The position numbers and the translations under genes were made by a program. Of a stretch of DNA of 64,000 bases, positions 11,007 through 21,690 are shown piece after piece (the stretch's first letter is position 1; each line of letters begins with the position of its first letter). The notes under the pieces are model-generated. The model made no database searches. It had not been told where the DNA came from and was given only the letters and a program-made list of their open reading frames with translations. Source of the stretch: Lepturacanthus savala (lineage: Eukaryota > Chordata > Actinopteri > Scombriformes > Trichiuridae). The stretch is from positions 9,284,909-9,348,908 of the forward strand of contig CM060475.1 in the NCBI GenBank assembly GCA_030544235.1. Direction: 5' to 3'.

Positions 11007-11386
11007 TTAACCCTCCAGTGCATGAAATATTACTGAGACATGTTTTCAATGTTTTTATTACTTAAAATAGCCCAAATTATTATATATATTATATATGATT
11101 TCTATAAAAATGTACTTATTTTACTTTACTTATCTCATATAGTGAGTTCAATTTTTAATTTGGTGAAAATTTTCCAAAATTCTGAGTAAGAAGACAACCT
11201 TTGGTCATGAGACAATGATGTTGAATGCCCACCAGCAATAGGGATATCCTCATAAATTGCATGTCCTTCAAAATAAAAGCCCCCTTTTCACACCTAACTG
11301 TAAAAAACATGGATTTTCTATCACACTTTTTTAGAAAAATGAAGATAAAGTAATAGTTGCCATGTGGAAACAGTATGAAATAGACA
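11007..11386 (-). mobile_element. TTAA-type MITE (family A), inverted copy next to exon 10
   Basis: Starts TTAA-CCCTCCAGTGCATG at the very end of a family B copy and runs through the inverted core (GGATATCCTCATAAATTGCA, CTTCAAAATAAAAGCCCCCT). The far end is diverged. It stops about 60 bp from the donor of kcnh3 exon 10. Confidence 0.7.
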
Positions 11387-11445
11387 TTATATAACAAACA
11401 AAATAGTGCTATAGAAGAAGATAGGTTGAACCTTGTTTTTTTTAC

Positions 11446-11695
11446 CTAGGATGGCCAGCACAGTGTTGTCCTTCAGCACCTCCATGGAGCCGCAGCATAC
11501 GAAGTAGATGGCCTGGAGGGCGTCGCCCTGGCGGATCAGGAACTCTCCGGGGGCACAGAAGGAGGTCTTGATGATGAGGGAGAGGGACCTCAGACATCCG
11601 CGGCTGGCTGACTCGAACAGAGGCAGCTCCAGCAGCTCCTTGTTCAGGTGCATGGCGATGTCCGCCCTCAGCTCGTCTGGGAAGTCCTTCAGCAG
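11446..11695 (-). CDS. kcnh3: kcnh3 exon 10: C-linker end and binding-homology domain, first part
   Basis: Residues 599-681. LLKDFPDELRADIAMHLNKE is the ELK hallmark, followed by LLELPLFESASRGCLRSLSL, IIKTSFCAPGEFLIRQGDAL and QAIYFVCCGSMEVLKDNTVL with AILG. The fold is that of a cyclic-nucleotide-binding domain, but KCNH channels are not regulated by cyclic nucleotides. The acceptor is CCGTCCACAG and the donor GTAAAA, ending in phase 1. A TTAA-type MITE lies just downstream in the intron (11,007-11,386). Confidence 0.94.
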
Positions 11696-11753
11696 CTGTG
11701 GACGGGGGTGAGGATAAATTTGATCAGTTTTAAAAAACACCTAATTTAACACC

Positions 11754-12460
11754 TTAACCCTCTATTGCATGGCGTAGTATTGGTTTCTTTCCAATTTCCC
11801 AGAATGCATTGCAATATTGGGATTCGCTGCAACAAATGTGCCCTGGAGGTTCAGAAAATTGTTGTCAGTCCATGTAAAACGAGGTGAAAACAGGTTTTCC
11901 TGGTCATATGATGTGATTAGTTTCTTGTCCTTCAAAGTAAAAGCCTTGATTTTTTACATCTAAACAGTAAAACTTGGATTTTATATTACTTTTCAGTAAT
12001 GTTGAGCTAAAGTAGTTGTTGCTATATGGCAACACTATCGCTTTATCATTTTATTTTGAAACAGTGCATTTTATTGTGAAAGGGTGACTTTCTTTTGTCT
12101 AAACATGGCAGCAGTAACTAAGAATGTTATTTAACTCTCTATTGCATAGTGTTGTCTTATGGCAACGATTACTTTATCTTCATTTTTTGCAAAAAAGCTG
12201 TGACATAAAATCTATGTATTTATAGTTAGATGTGAAAAGGGGGCTTTTATTTTGGAAGGACATACAATTTATGAGGTCACATGACCAGGATATGACTCTC
12301 ATCACTGATATTACTGCTTTTTAGTAATATTAAGCCAAAGTAGTTGTTGCCATATTGCAACACTATGCAGTAGAGGGTTAAGCACTTTGTCATTTTGTTT
12401 TGAAACAGTGCATTTTATTGTGAAAGGGCAACAGTATCTAAGAGTTTATTTAAGGTATTC
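11754..12460. mobile_element. two adjacent TTAA-type MITEs in a local duplication
   Basis: The first starts TTAA-CCCTCTATTGCATGG at 11,754. The second, 12,131-12,381, is bordered by TTAA on both sides and has ends TTAACTCTCTATTGCATAGT and CACTATGCAGTAGAGGGTTA(A). The stretch GAAACAGTGCATTTTATTGT follows each, at about 12,060 and 12,402, so a roughly 340-bp segment was tandemly duplicated. 12,460-13,339 shows no other feature. Confidence 0.75.
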
Positions 12461-13339
12461 ATGAAAGCAAACATAGATAAATGTATGTTTTGTCGCCAGC
12501 AGTTAAAATAGTTTGCTCAGATGAAACTGAGGTTACTAGCGTTTTATGCTATCTCCTGCTAGCATGTTAAGCTAACTTTATTAGCATTTCAGGCTAGAAG
12601 CAACTTCCTATTAATGCAAATTTGATTGTGTCTTTTAAACAATTAATGCTTTGTTTATTTTAGAAATTAATGTAGTTACAGATTTTGTAATAACCTTTAT
12701 ATGTGCATGTAATTGGTAAATTATTAAAATGACAGTCCACCATGAGTTATAGCTTCATTTTTGGAGGGCCACATTTGAAAATTTCTCCCTATTGTAGTGT
12801 TAAAAGAACCTTCTTTCTTTTGTTATGTCACCATTTGACTGTGTGTGGGAAGGTGAAGAAAAAATAAAACCTTTACCTTCCAACACCAACTGATGAAGTC
12901 CCCGAGGTTTTAAAATATTCCATCTTTGTACATTTACCACTTAACTTTATAGGCCAGCACAGGAGCAGAAGTAAAGAGCTTTTGAACAGGAAAGTTGTGG
13001 ATTATTAGCATAAAGCGTTTATGTGTGCCCACTATTATATCATCTCTTTAAAAAGGATTATCTAGATCTGGAGTGAATTGAGAGCATGAAGCCATTAATC
13101 CATTAAATTAAGATAACTCCCCCACAGGAAACCCAAATCCACTCAATGACTTAGAGCCATTTCTTTAGTTTGCCTTTCAATTTTCGCACTTTCAGTTTTA
13201 AAAGCCAATCTAGACGATCCCTTTGGAACAGAGAAGGTCAATCCGAGCCACAGAGGTCATATACGTCCAGGAAGTTCAAAAGGAACAGTCCAACATGTGT
13301 GTAATCATTGGTTTCGTTGGTGCAGGGAGCGTCTCCTAC

Positions 13340-13539
13340 CTCTCCGACGTCGATGCCGTTGTTGACAGACCAGTTGGTCTGGAAACACTCCATCATGCGT
13401 TGCTCCAGGGTCTTGGGCAGCCGGTGGACCCGGATGAAGTCCTTCAGGTCTTTGGTTCGGGTGTGGTAGAGGGATCGGCGGGAGTACATCCGCTGGATGA
13501 TGGCGGTCACGTTACCAAACACCACGGCATGCATCAAAG
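13340..13539 (-). CDS. kcnh3: kcnh3 exon 9: S6 end and C-linker
   Basis: Residues 532-598: ALMHAVVFGNVTAIIQRMYS completes S6, which lines the inner pore, then RRSLYHTRTKDLKDFIRVHR and LPKTLEQRMMECFQTNWS form the first C-linker helices, ending VNNGIDVGE. The exon ends in phase 0 at GTAGGA. The acceptor CCACCGTAG has a TG/pyrimidine tract. The C-linker couples the cytoplasmic domain to the gate. All diagnostic ELK residues are present and there is no break. Confidence 0.94.
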
Positions 13540-13614
13540 CTACGGTGGACACACACAAATAATTATGTTGATTATGTTATTTACCACTTTTTGGTAAATC
13601 CCCTTGGGACAATA

Positions 13615-13990
13615 ACACCAAATATGGCTTTTCCATGTATATTTACTATTAATAATGACTGTTTCTGATCAGTTTGTGTTGGAATTATGTGATAAAATAT
13701 AATTATTTAGGCCCAATAAGAAATATCCACTGTGCCACTTTTTTTTGCATGAATGGTTTCAGGTAAAATGGGCCATCTCATCAGGTAAAATGGGTTTAGT
13801 TAGATTTGTTATGCCAGGCTACTTACCATGGTTAAATCTAGATTTGAAGTATTGTCTTAATCAACCTTAGAAACCATAAACTAATCACATCTATCACGCT
13901 CTATTTTCCAAAGGGGCTGGGACCCCCAAACCTTAAATGGCCCATTTTACCTGATGGCCCATTTTACCTGTTTTTTTTCCCCAATTTTTT
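13615..13990 (+). mobile_element. family D element, copy 1 (short satellite)
   Basis: In kcnh3 intron 8. Colinear, in opposite orientation, with 20,497-21,690: shared TTTTCCATGTATATTTA, AATAATGACTGTTTCT, TTGCATGAATGGTTTCAGGT and a following tail. The tandem motif CAGGTAAAATGGGCC occurs only two to four times here, against about 19 in the other copy. Confidence 0.7.
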
Positions 13991-14381
13991 CTTGCTTTGA
14001 AGGAAATAGCATTTTAATGTCTGGCAGACATTAGCAGCTTTCTTTTTTGGGTTATTTTAGAGATTATTTCTTATTTTTAACAGAAAAAGACAGTCCTGGA
14101 CATTACTGATGGTCTTAAATGGGATAAAACTGCTTTAATTATTTGATAGAATATTGGTTATAGAAACCGATACTACACTTTGCACCTATGGTCTGATGTC
14201 CCCAATGAATTACAGCTCTACCACTGATCAGGTTTATAGAATTCATGGTATATGGTCAGTATATAATTTAAAGCCAATTTAAAGCCCATTTTTTCCAAGT
14301 TTTCATACATATAATTTGAGATAGATAGAAATTTCATGGTATATGCTTATTTGTGTTGAGTTCAGTTGAGGCTCCGCCCAC

Positions 14382-14759
14382 CTCCGATCAGCATGGTACA
14401 AATAGAGAAGATCTTCTCGGAGTCCGTGTTGGCCGAAACGTTCCCGAAGCCGACGCTGGTCAAGCTGCTGAGGGCGAAGTACAGCGACGTGACGTAGGAG
14501 CTCCGGACGGACGGGCCGCCGCCCAGCGTCGTCCCGGAGCCGTTCGGCGTTCTGGTCCTGGCCCTGGTCCCGTTCCACTGGCCCGAGCCCAGCAAACCGG
14601 CCCCGTTGAGCGGCTCCAAGCCCGAGCCGTTCCACTGGCTGTGATTGGCCAGTCCGGCCGTGGCGCTTCCCTGAGGCGAATCCGAGACGCCCAACAGGGA
14701 GGTCAGCGGCGCCAGGAAGTACGGCGTGCCCAGGCGTTTGGCCAGTTCATGGAGCCAGC
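14382..14759 (-). CDS. kcnh3: kcnh3 exon 8: turret, pore helix, selectivity filter, start of S6
   Basis: Residues 406-531, the longest internal exon. WLHELAKRLGTPYF leads to an expanded extracellular turret of about 75 residues with four N-glycosylation sequons (N444-H-S, N449-G-S, N468-G-T, N478-G-S) and a repeated QWNG motif. GGPSVRSSYVTSLYFALSSL then leads to TSVGFGN (filter V508-G-F-G511) and ANTDSEKIFSICTMLIG. GFG instead of GYG is normal for this superfamily. Human KCNH3 also has a long glycosylated turret; KCNH4 and KCNH8 have short ones. The exon is GC-rich compared with its flanks. Acceptor CCATCCCCAG, donor GTGGGC. Confidence 0.94.
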
Positions 14760-15976
14760 CTGGGGATGGGGACGAACGGGGAGTTTGTCAGTTTAATGAG
14801 AAACGCATCCAGGCTCCTCCGGTGACCTTTACTGGAAGGCTTCATTAGCCGCGGTAACAAGGCAGAAAGGGCAGAGTAATTATTTCAGTATTGGTGTTTG
14901 TGTCTTACAGAGGAGAACAGGCCTGAAGGGAGCAAAGTTTCCTTAATGAATGAAAGCTTTCAGTCTTTTCAGGTTACCAACTTTTGGGCGTTCACCCACC
15001 CATGCTAACTCATCTGCCAACTTTAGTGGAGCTGCCATAATCGGGAACAATTCAGGCATCTTTTGTGGATTTTCTCCACATTAATATTACATTGGTCAAT
15101 ATTTATGTAGCTATATCTCAAGAACCCAGAGTACTCCCTACAGTCCCATGAGTACTACCATCTAAATGCCCCCAAAGTTCACACTGTACTCAGCGAACAC
15201 TCCTTCATGCACCTGCTGCCTGGAATCAACTTCATTCCTTCCTTCCATCTTAATTGTCCTGATCTGACCAGATTGCTCTTTTCTTTTTATTGCTGATGAT
15301 TTGATTGATTGGTTGGAGGTCTTTGCATCTCAATGGGACCAAAGTCAAAATAGAAAATCAAATAAAATGAATCACCAGTTTTCCAGCCTCCATCCTCACT
15401 CTGGATCCTGTCAGGATAATCACGGTCACCACAACACACCTCGCTGCATTGTTACCGGCGAGCTCCGTAGGAGGCAGACGGATCACCATAATTAGAAGTG
15501 TTTTCTCTGTAAAAAGGTCACACTCTGGGCTCTGAGCGCATATACATTCATACTCTGATCTGGATCTGTTGGAATGATTCAGACAGCTTTTCATATAGCA
15601 TCTATCTTTAGTGTTGGCTGCACATCAACACTTTTACATCTAATTTCCTGTAAATGAAGGTTGGCAATCTTGTAAGAATGGAAGCTGGCCATGTGATGAT
15701 GGTAAAAAGGACCAAAGGGGTTTAAAGGCCTGCAGCTCAGGTCAGAGGTCGAATCCATATGTTGTACTCTCTTTAAGCTGACCACCAGAAATAGGAATAA
15801 ACTGTTGTTCTGATTTAATCGAGAAGGTTTGACCAGGTATGGACAGTCTGGAATGTCTGGAGGAGTGGACCTAAGAACAGCATAAATGATCTTTTGAGAA
15901 GGAGATGGTCTACAATTTGTTTTGGTGTGTTTTTGGACACTTTTTGGACTAAAAGAAGTTGCATACAGACACTAAC

Positions 15977-16184
15977 CTATGTCCCAGGAACTGGGGCTAT
16001 TACTCTCGATCTCACTGCGTCCGATGAAGTACCAGACGCAGGCCATCCAGTGGGCCAGCAGGGCGAACGTGGACATGAGCAGGGTGAGCACCACGGCGCT
16101 GTACTGGGAGTAACGGTCCAGTTTCTGTAGGAGGCGTAAGAGGCGCAGCAGGCGTACTGTCTTTAGGAGGTGAACCCCGAAGTT
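15977..16184 (-). CDS. kcnh3: kcnh3 exon 7: S4, S4-S5 linker and S5
   Basis: Residues 337-405, beginning NFGVHLLKTVRLLRLLRLLQ. This is the voltage sensor with K344, R347, R350 and R353 every third residue, then KLDRYSQYSAVVLTLLMS and S5 (FALLAHWMACVWYFIG), ending RSEIESNSPSSWDIG. NFGVHLL directly after S3, and the EIES after S5, resemble KCNH3 more than KCNH4/8, which carry VSLVHLL at the same place. The acceptor is CTTTCCCCAG. The donor GTTAGT is non-optimal but acceptable. Phase 1 at the end. Confidence 0.94.
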
Positions 16185-16436
16185 CTGGGGAAAGAAAAGA
16201 GAAGATAAAGTCACAAACTGTGTCCGAAAACCAGCAACTAGCACCTCCTGTATGTAGGAGAGAACAATTACTGAGAAAAACTCTTGTTTCATCGACTAGT
16301 TGACAGTCTCAGGACAAGCATGAAGATTCTCCAAAGCCACACGGAATGGGGTGTGGTTTTTATAGAATAAAAAATAAACATCACAAGCACCTAACCCTAA
16401 CCCTAAATCTAAAACATTTCTTGATTGCTGAAAAAT

Positions 16437-16870
16437 TATGAACCCTCCATTCCTCAAAGTGGATGCTCACATGTCAAATGTCCATCAGCAATAGGGATAT
16501 CCTGGTCATGTGACCTCATGTGTTGAAAATTTTTTCCAGTGATAAACTTGGTACCAGATAGTTTAACTTTTTAAGAAATTTAAAACATGCATTATGAAAT
16601 GGTTTGGTCCAGATGCTGTTTTCCAGTGGGTGGGGCTAGTGGCTAACGGCTAATTTCGACAATTAGCTAGTAGCTATGTGAAATAAAAAAAACAAACATG
16701 TAGAAGCCAGTAAGTCATTTATCTCACCACTTGTTCAACATTAGTCCAGAATCAGCCTCTTTTTTACCAGTTTAATTGGTTAAGATCAAACCTAATGATC
16801 GTTAACGAGCTTTAATGATGTAAGTTACCATAGCAACAGTGACTAGGGGGAGGGAGGAGGGAACAGGATG
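16437..16870. repeat. family B copy with a family A fragment
   Basis: A family A inverted fragment (GTCAAATGTCCATCAGCAAT, then AGGGATATCCTGGTCATGTG) at 16,470-16,520 is followed by a family B copy (GGTTTGGTCCAGATGCTGTT at 16,600). A short CCTAACCCTAACCCTAAA stretch sits just before, at about 16,390. Confidence 0.65.
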
Positions 16871-17205
16871 AAGTTTTTACCATGTTTAAAACATTTGAAC
16901 ATGAAGAGGCAGGTTGTAAAGGAGTGTTAGGGAGAGTTATTCTCTACAAATGTACTGTTTATTGTCTCCCCCTATCAATGAAATGGGATTTTCCCTGTTT
17001 GTGTGTGTACTGTTTTTCCTGTTTGGCTCAGCACACGGTCAGTGGATGATTAATGCGTCATCAGCCCTGATTAAAACAGGCAATAACCAGGAAATCTGCT
17101 GGTGAGATAACCTTGTTGAAAGGAGACATGTTCTGATGTGATTTCAGTCCAGTTTTGCTGGAGACTTTAATACAGCGCTGGTTTCACCATGAATACAAAA
17201 TGGTC

Positions 17206-17306
<101 letters not shown>

Positions 17307-17333
17307 TCTAAGGTTCAGTTTCATAGCTATAGC

Positions 17334-17655
17334 TACACTACTGTTCAAAGGTTTAGGGTCAATGTGTTTGATTGTTGATCAGAAGGTTAATGGATGCTTA
17401 GAAAACCCTTGATGCTAACATGTTAGCACAGCTGGAAACAGTTTATCTGGTTAAGGAGACAGAAAACTGACCTTCCTTTGATCAAAGTTTGAAGGAAAAA
17501 CTTTATATTTCAAATATAAATGACTATTTCTAACCTTGTCAATGTCTTGACTATATTTTCTATTCATTTTAAAACTCATGGTGGTAAATAAAAGTGACTT
17601 TTCTTGGAAAACACAAAACTGTTTGGGTGACCCCAAATTTTTGAACGGTCGTGTA
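17334..17655. mobile_element. TA-target MITE (Tc1/mariner type), copy 1
   Basis: The ends are TACACTACTGTTCAAAGGTT and the inverse TTTTTGAACGGTCGTGTA, both finishing in TA. A second copy lies at 24,909-25,393, and the two share interior segments such as CTAACATGTTAGCA in opposite orientation. No open frame of note. 17,655-18,690 holds nothing else recognised, except a C run at about 18,274-18,290. Confidence 0.8.
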
Positions 17656-18690
17656 TTATAGAACTGGATAATGGACAGAAAAACGGTCGCCATTCATTTC
17701 AGAGGAAGTTTCTCGTCTGACACAAATGCTGAAAAAGTTCTGGGTTTATTTCAGCGTTATGTGTCACCTCCCATGATGCTCTGGGGCCTCCCATGATGCT
17801 TTGGGGTGATGAGAATGTGTTCACTTGCTGACCACATAAAAAATGTTAAAAGAAAAACAGTAAAAGAGACTTTTCCAGAGCTTTTCTGGTTATTAGAAAG
17901 GTTTTTGATGGATATACAGTCATGATTAAAAAAAATCTAAAATATAAAAATTTGAAATAACAGGGTTATAGCTGGGAATGTCCTGTCAACCGTTTTACAG
18001 GCTTCTCTTTTACTATTGACGTGATTTTTGGGTTCCATGGGATTTGCTGTTGCAGTACCACAAGTGGCCACCAGGGGAAAATCAGCTATATCCAGGTCTA
18101 TAATACATCCCTACACATATTCTACTACTGTAGCATTGGAGTAGTAGCCACTGGTTAGCAGGATTAATGCTAGAATTTAAATGGGTGCATCTCTCTGGGA
18201 TTAGTTACCCCAGGATTGGCAGGCTACTTCCTGTGACTTAAATTAGAGATTGATCAGGTTTAATCTTTAAAACACCCCCCCCCCCCCACTCCCCCCATCA
18301 GGAGCCAGGAATAGTACGTTAGTAATTTGGAAGAACCCATGCACACTGAATTTTAATCAATCTTGACACAGGGAAACGAGTCAAAAAACTCACGGCTTTA
18401 AAAGCTCGTCTGAAGCTCCGCGACGTCCAAAAGAGCTCTGCTTCCTGGTAAACTAATTACAGCAAAATGCAGCAACATCTGGAAAACCTCCGCGCCTCCA
18501 CATGCAATTTTCTTGTCTTGGGAGGATTCATCACCTGCTTAATTATCGGTTAATTAGGAGTGGGTTTCTCCAAGCTCGTACCTTCTTCTTTTACTCCCTT
18601 AAAGCCACAGTGGGAGCAGGAAAAAAACTGGATTTAAAGAGAATATGGGGGGAAAAATGTGTTGTTTGCTCCTTGTTTCCTTTGGTATAA

Positions 18691-18693
<3 letters not shown>

Positions 18694-18757
<64 letters not shown>
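18694..18757. repeat. (TG)32 microsatellite
   Basis: Pure dinucleotide run, complementary to the CA run at 18,890-18,959. Confidence 0.95.
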
Positions 18758-18758
<1 letters not shown>

Positions 18759-18888
18759 CCTCAATGTTCAATGTACCTTTGCAGCCTCTGTCATGGTCTT
18801 ATTAAAGCAGAGCAAGACTCGAACAGCGAGAGAATGCTATCGATAAAAGACTGAAGTCTATTACTGCTGGAAGGCCTGTGCATATACA

Positions 18889-18889
<1 letters not shown>

Positions 18890-18959
<70 letters not shown>
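18890..18959. repeat. (CA)35 microsatellite
   Basis: Pure dinucleotide run 132 bp from the (TG)32 run. The pair forms a near-perfect inverted repeat in kcnh3 intron 6. Confidence 0.95.
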
Positions 18960-18963
<4 letters not shown>

Positions 18964-19285
18964 TCACACATGAAGGTAAAAGTGCAAGCACAGTCGATTG
19001 TCAAACTCAGTTTAGTTCAGGGCCACGTTCACTGCAATTTAATCTAAATTCTCTCCTTATATAGAGAAATACATTAATTAATAGTGACTCTATATATACA
19101 TATGTACATATACATCCCAGTTATCCCATATTGAAATGAATAAACATGTAAAACATATATTGAGTAGAATTAGAATGATGATTTTTCTGATTTCAGGTCA
19201 ATTTACTCTTGTTTTATTAAAATAAAATTTGAATTTTTTGAATTGAAATGAGCTAAATTACCTGCCGATAGAAGATAGCTCTACC

Positions 19286-19287
<2 letters not shown>

Positions 19288-19323
<36 letters not shown>

Positions 19324-19329
19324 TGTGTG
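19288..19329. repeat. TG microsatellite at the exon 6 donor (CA on the sense strand)
   Basis: The run starts about ten bases downstream of the kcnh3 exon 6 5' splice site on the minus strand (donor GTGAGTCTCT, then CACACACA with one TA interruption). Confidence 0.95.
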
Positions 19330-19339
19330 AGAGACTCAC

Positions 19340-19497
19340 CACGCTGATATTGAAGGCGTAGAGGAGGTCAAAGGGCAGGGCAGCGATGAGGTCCACAAAC
19401 AGCCAGGAGGTGACGTAGTGGATGCAGATGGAGCGGGCGTCGTACACCACCTGACCTGATGTACTCACGTAGGTGGTCCTGAAGTTCAGGACTATGT
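19340..19497 (-). CDS. kcnh3: kcnh3 exon 6: end of S2 and S3
   Basis: Residues 284-336: DIVLNFRTTYVSTSGQVVYD, then ARSICIHYVTSWLFVDLIAA and LPFDLLYAFNISV. The acidic residues D284 (S2) and D319 (S3), which pair with S4 arginines in this family, are present. The acceptor is TTTTGTGTCCAG and the donor GTGAGT, 158 nt, ending in phase 0. About ten bases past the donor the sense strand enters a CA repeat (19,288-19,329). Skipping this exon would shift the frame. Confidence 0.93.
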
Positions 19498-19934
19498 CTG
19501 GACACAAAACACAATATATATATTAAATATGTTTAAAGGGACAATACAACACATAAACTGCAGCCTGAGACTCAAAGAAATGTGATTCTTTTGTCTTTTT
19601 TGTAATGTTTTGTATGTATAATTATTTATATGTTTTATATCCATTTATCTTAAACCTTCTGTTTATGCAGCCCCTCAGTTCAACCTCTGTCTGAAACAGG
19701 CTGTTTTTGGCTCCGCCTCCTGATGACATCACTCTCTTTTGATTGGCTATCAGCTCCATGCTATGTAAATGAAGTAGAACTAGAAACAGCAGCTCATCTG
19801 TACACATTTAAACCACAATCTGAGCTGAAAAGGTTAATGTGACTTCGTTTTTTTTTGACATTTTTCCATTTTTCCATACGACTTTTCGTATTTAAATCTC
19901 ATCGTTCTGTCCCGTTACTCCAGACCAGCCTCAC

Positions 19935-20196
19935 CGATAATAAAGAGAATCTCCACCAGGATGTCGCTGACACTGGGCGGGTTCCGTGCTCCTGATCCGC
20001 CGCCGTCCTCCCGGACCTCGGCGGCGGTGAAGCAGACGTTGTAGGGGACGGTGACGGCTACGTAGAAGGTGGCCAGCAGGATCAGCCAGTCCCAGCCGGC
20101 CTTGAACGCACCGTAATGGAGGAGGATGAAGCGGGACTTCTGGACGTCGGCCACTTTGTACTCGGGGACGGGGTTGGCGTTGGCGCCGAGGACGCT
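19935..20196 (-). CDS. kcnh3: kcnh3 exon 5: pre-S1, S1 and start of S2
   Basis: Residues 197-283: PEYKVADVQKSRFILLHYG before S1 (WDWLILLATFYVAVTVPYNV), then a glycine-rich S1-S2 loop (EVREDGGGSGARNPP) and the start of S2 (SVSDILVEILFII). The donor is GTGAGG in phase 1. The 3' splice site is uncertain. I place it after CTAACAAG at 20,197, which keeps the family length and gives NN-SVLG. A second AG after GTGCGTCAG 24 bases further upstream is also in frame and would add eight residues. Neither has a good pyrimidine tract. Confidence 0.85.
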
Positions 20197-20496
20197 CTTG
20201 TTAGGGTTTATAGAAACACACTGACGCACATTACACATCAATATAATGCACTGGTTGTAGGTGGTTAAAAAACGCTCAAACTGAAAAACTTCTGACTCTG
20301 AGACTTTCGATCGCATGCAAATTTCTTCCCTTTGGAGAACCAAGGCGGTTTAGCTGTATGACCAATCTGCTGACATCTAATTTATACATTTCTTCACTTC
20401 AAAAACACATTTAGTGTGAGACTAAAAGTTTAAAAGCTTTGCTAGTGCCTCCTGAACCCTGAAGATGTCATTATACAGCAGGAATGTGCTCAGTTA

Positions 20497-21690
20497 GGGG
20501 GAAATCAGGTAAAATGGGCCTTTTAAAGCATGGGGCTCCCAGTCCCTCAGCCAGCCAATGACTACAAAGGACTGTCGAGATAACTGATTAGTTTATGGTT
20601 TCTATGGTGATGAGACAATACTTCAAATCTAGAACGAGAAATGGTCATGGTCAGTAGCCTGGTATAATAAATCTAACTAAACTATTATGAAGATGATAAA
20701 TCTATTTAAATATGCACATAAACAACTATATATGATATCTGTCTTAATGGCATCCATCAGAAATAATAATAATTAGTTTGATATATTAGTATATATCTTT
20801 TTGGAAAAGCGATGTTTATCTTGGTGGTCCAGTTTAGCTAAAATGGGCCACATGGTTTCAGATAAAATGGGCCACAAACATTTAGTTCAACTAAAACATG
20901 GACAGTAAGTTGATTATCATGTGAAACTAAGTAGTCACTACTTTTGCTGTGTTTGTGTAACTTAGCTTGTTACATATGACTGGGTGCTAGCTTTACGGTC
21001 ACGTTAACTTAGCTTGTAGCATAGGTGTGTTAGCATGTGTGTTAATAGCAGCAATATGAGTTTGTTTCATGAATTTTAAAATGGGGTTCTAACCAATTGT
21101 GTTCCTTTCCGTTTGTCATTTGACTGGCCCATTTTACCTGGTGAGATGGCCCATTTTATCTGGTGAGATGGCCCATTTTACCTGATGAGATGGCCCATTT
21201 TACCTGGTGAGATGGCCCATTTTATCTGGTGAGATGGCCCATTTTACCTGATGAGATGGCCCATTTTACCTGATGAGATGGCCCATTTTACCTGGTGAGA
21301 TGGCCCATTTTATCTGGTGAGATGGCCCATTTTACCTGGTGAGATGGCCCATTTTACCTGATGAGATGGCCCATTTTATCTGGTGAGATGGCCCATTTTA
21401 CCTGATGAGATGGCCCATTTTATCTGGTGAGATGGCCCATTTTACCTGATGAGATGGCCCATTTTACCTGACGAGATGGCCCATTTTACCTGGTGAGATG
21501 GCCCATTTTACCTGATGAGATGGCCCATTTTACCTGAAACCGCTCATGCAAAATAAATTGTCACAGATGATATTTCCAGATTTATTGGGTTTAAATAATT
21601 ATATTTAATCACATAATTCTGACACAAAAAGAAACAGTCATTATTAATCATAAATATACATGGAAAAGTTGTGTTATTTATCAAATAGTG
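20497..21690 (-). mobile_element. family D element, copy 2, with expanded satellite
   Basis: Inverse of the 13,615-13,990 element. The outer parts (20,497-20,690 and 21,537-21,690) align to the two flanks of the satellite motif in copy 1. Between them lie about 420 bp of unrelated sequence (20,700-21,120, with two stray satellite-like motifs near 20,835 and 20,865) and the array at 21,126-21,536. Confidence 0.7.
21126..21536 (-). repeat. 22-bp satellite, 18 full units plus a partial
   Basis: The unit on the plus strand is GGCCCATTTTACCTG followed by GTGAGAT or ATGAGAT. Variants are ATCTG for ACCTG and one ACGAGAT. The three main variants alternate irregularly. On the kcnh3 sense strand each unit reads ATCTCACCAG then GTAAAATGGGCC, i.e. 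a CAG/GTAAAA 5' splice-site consensus. Confidence 0.95.

Noticed and set aside
16390..16415. CCTAACCCTAACCCTAAA as an interstitial telomere repeat
   Set aside because: Only about two exact units followed by degenerate sequence, which is too short to claim telomeric origin.
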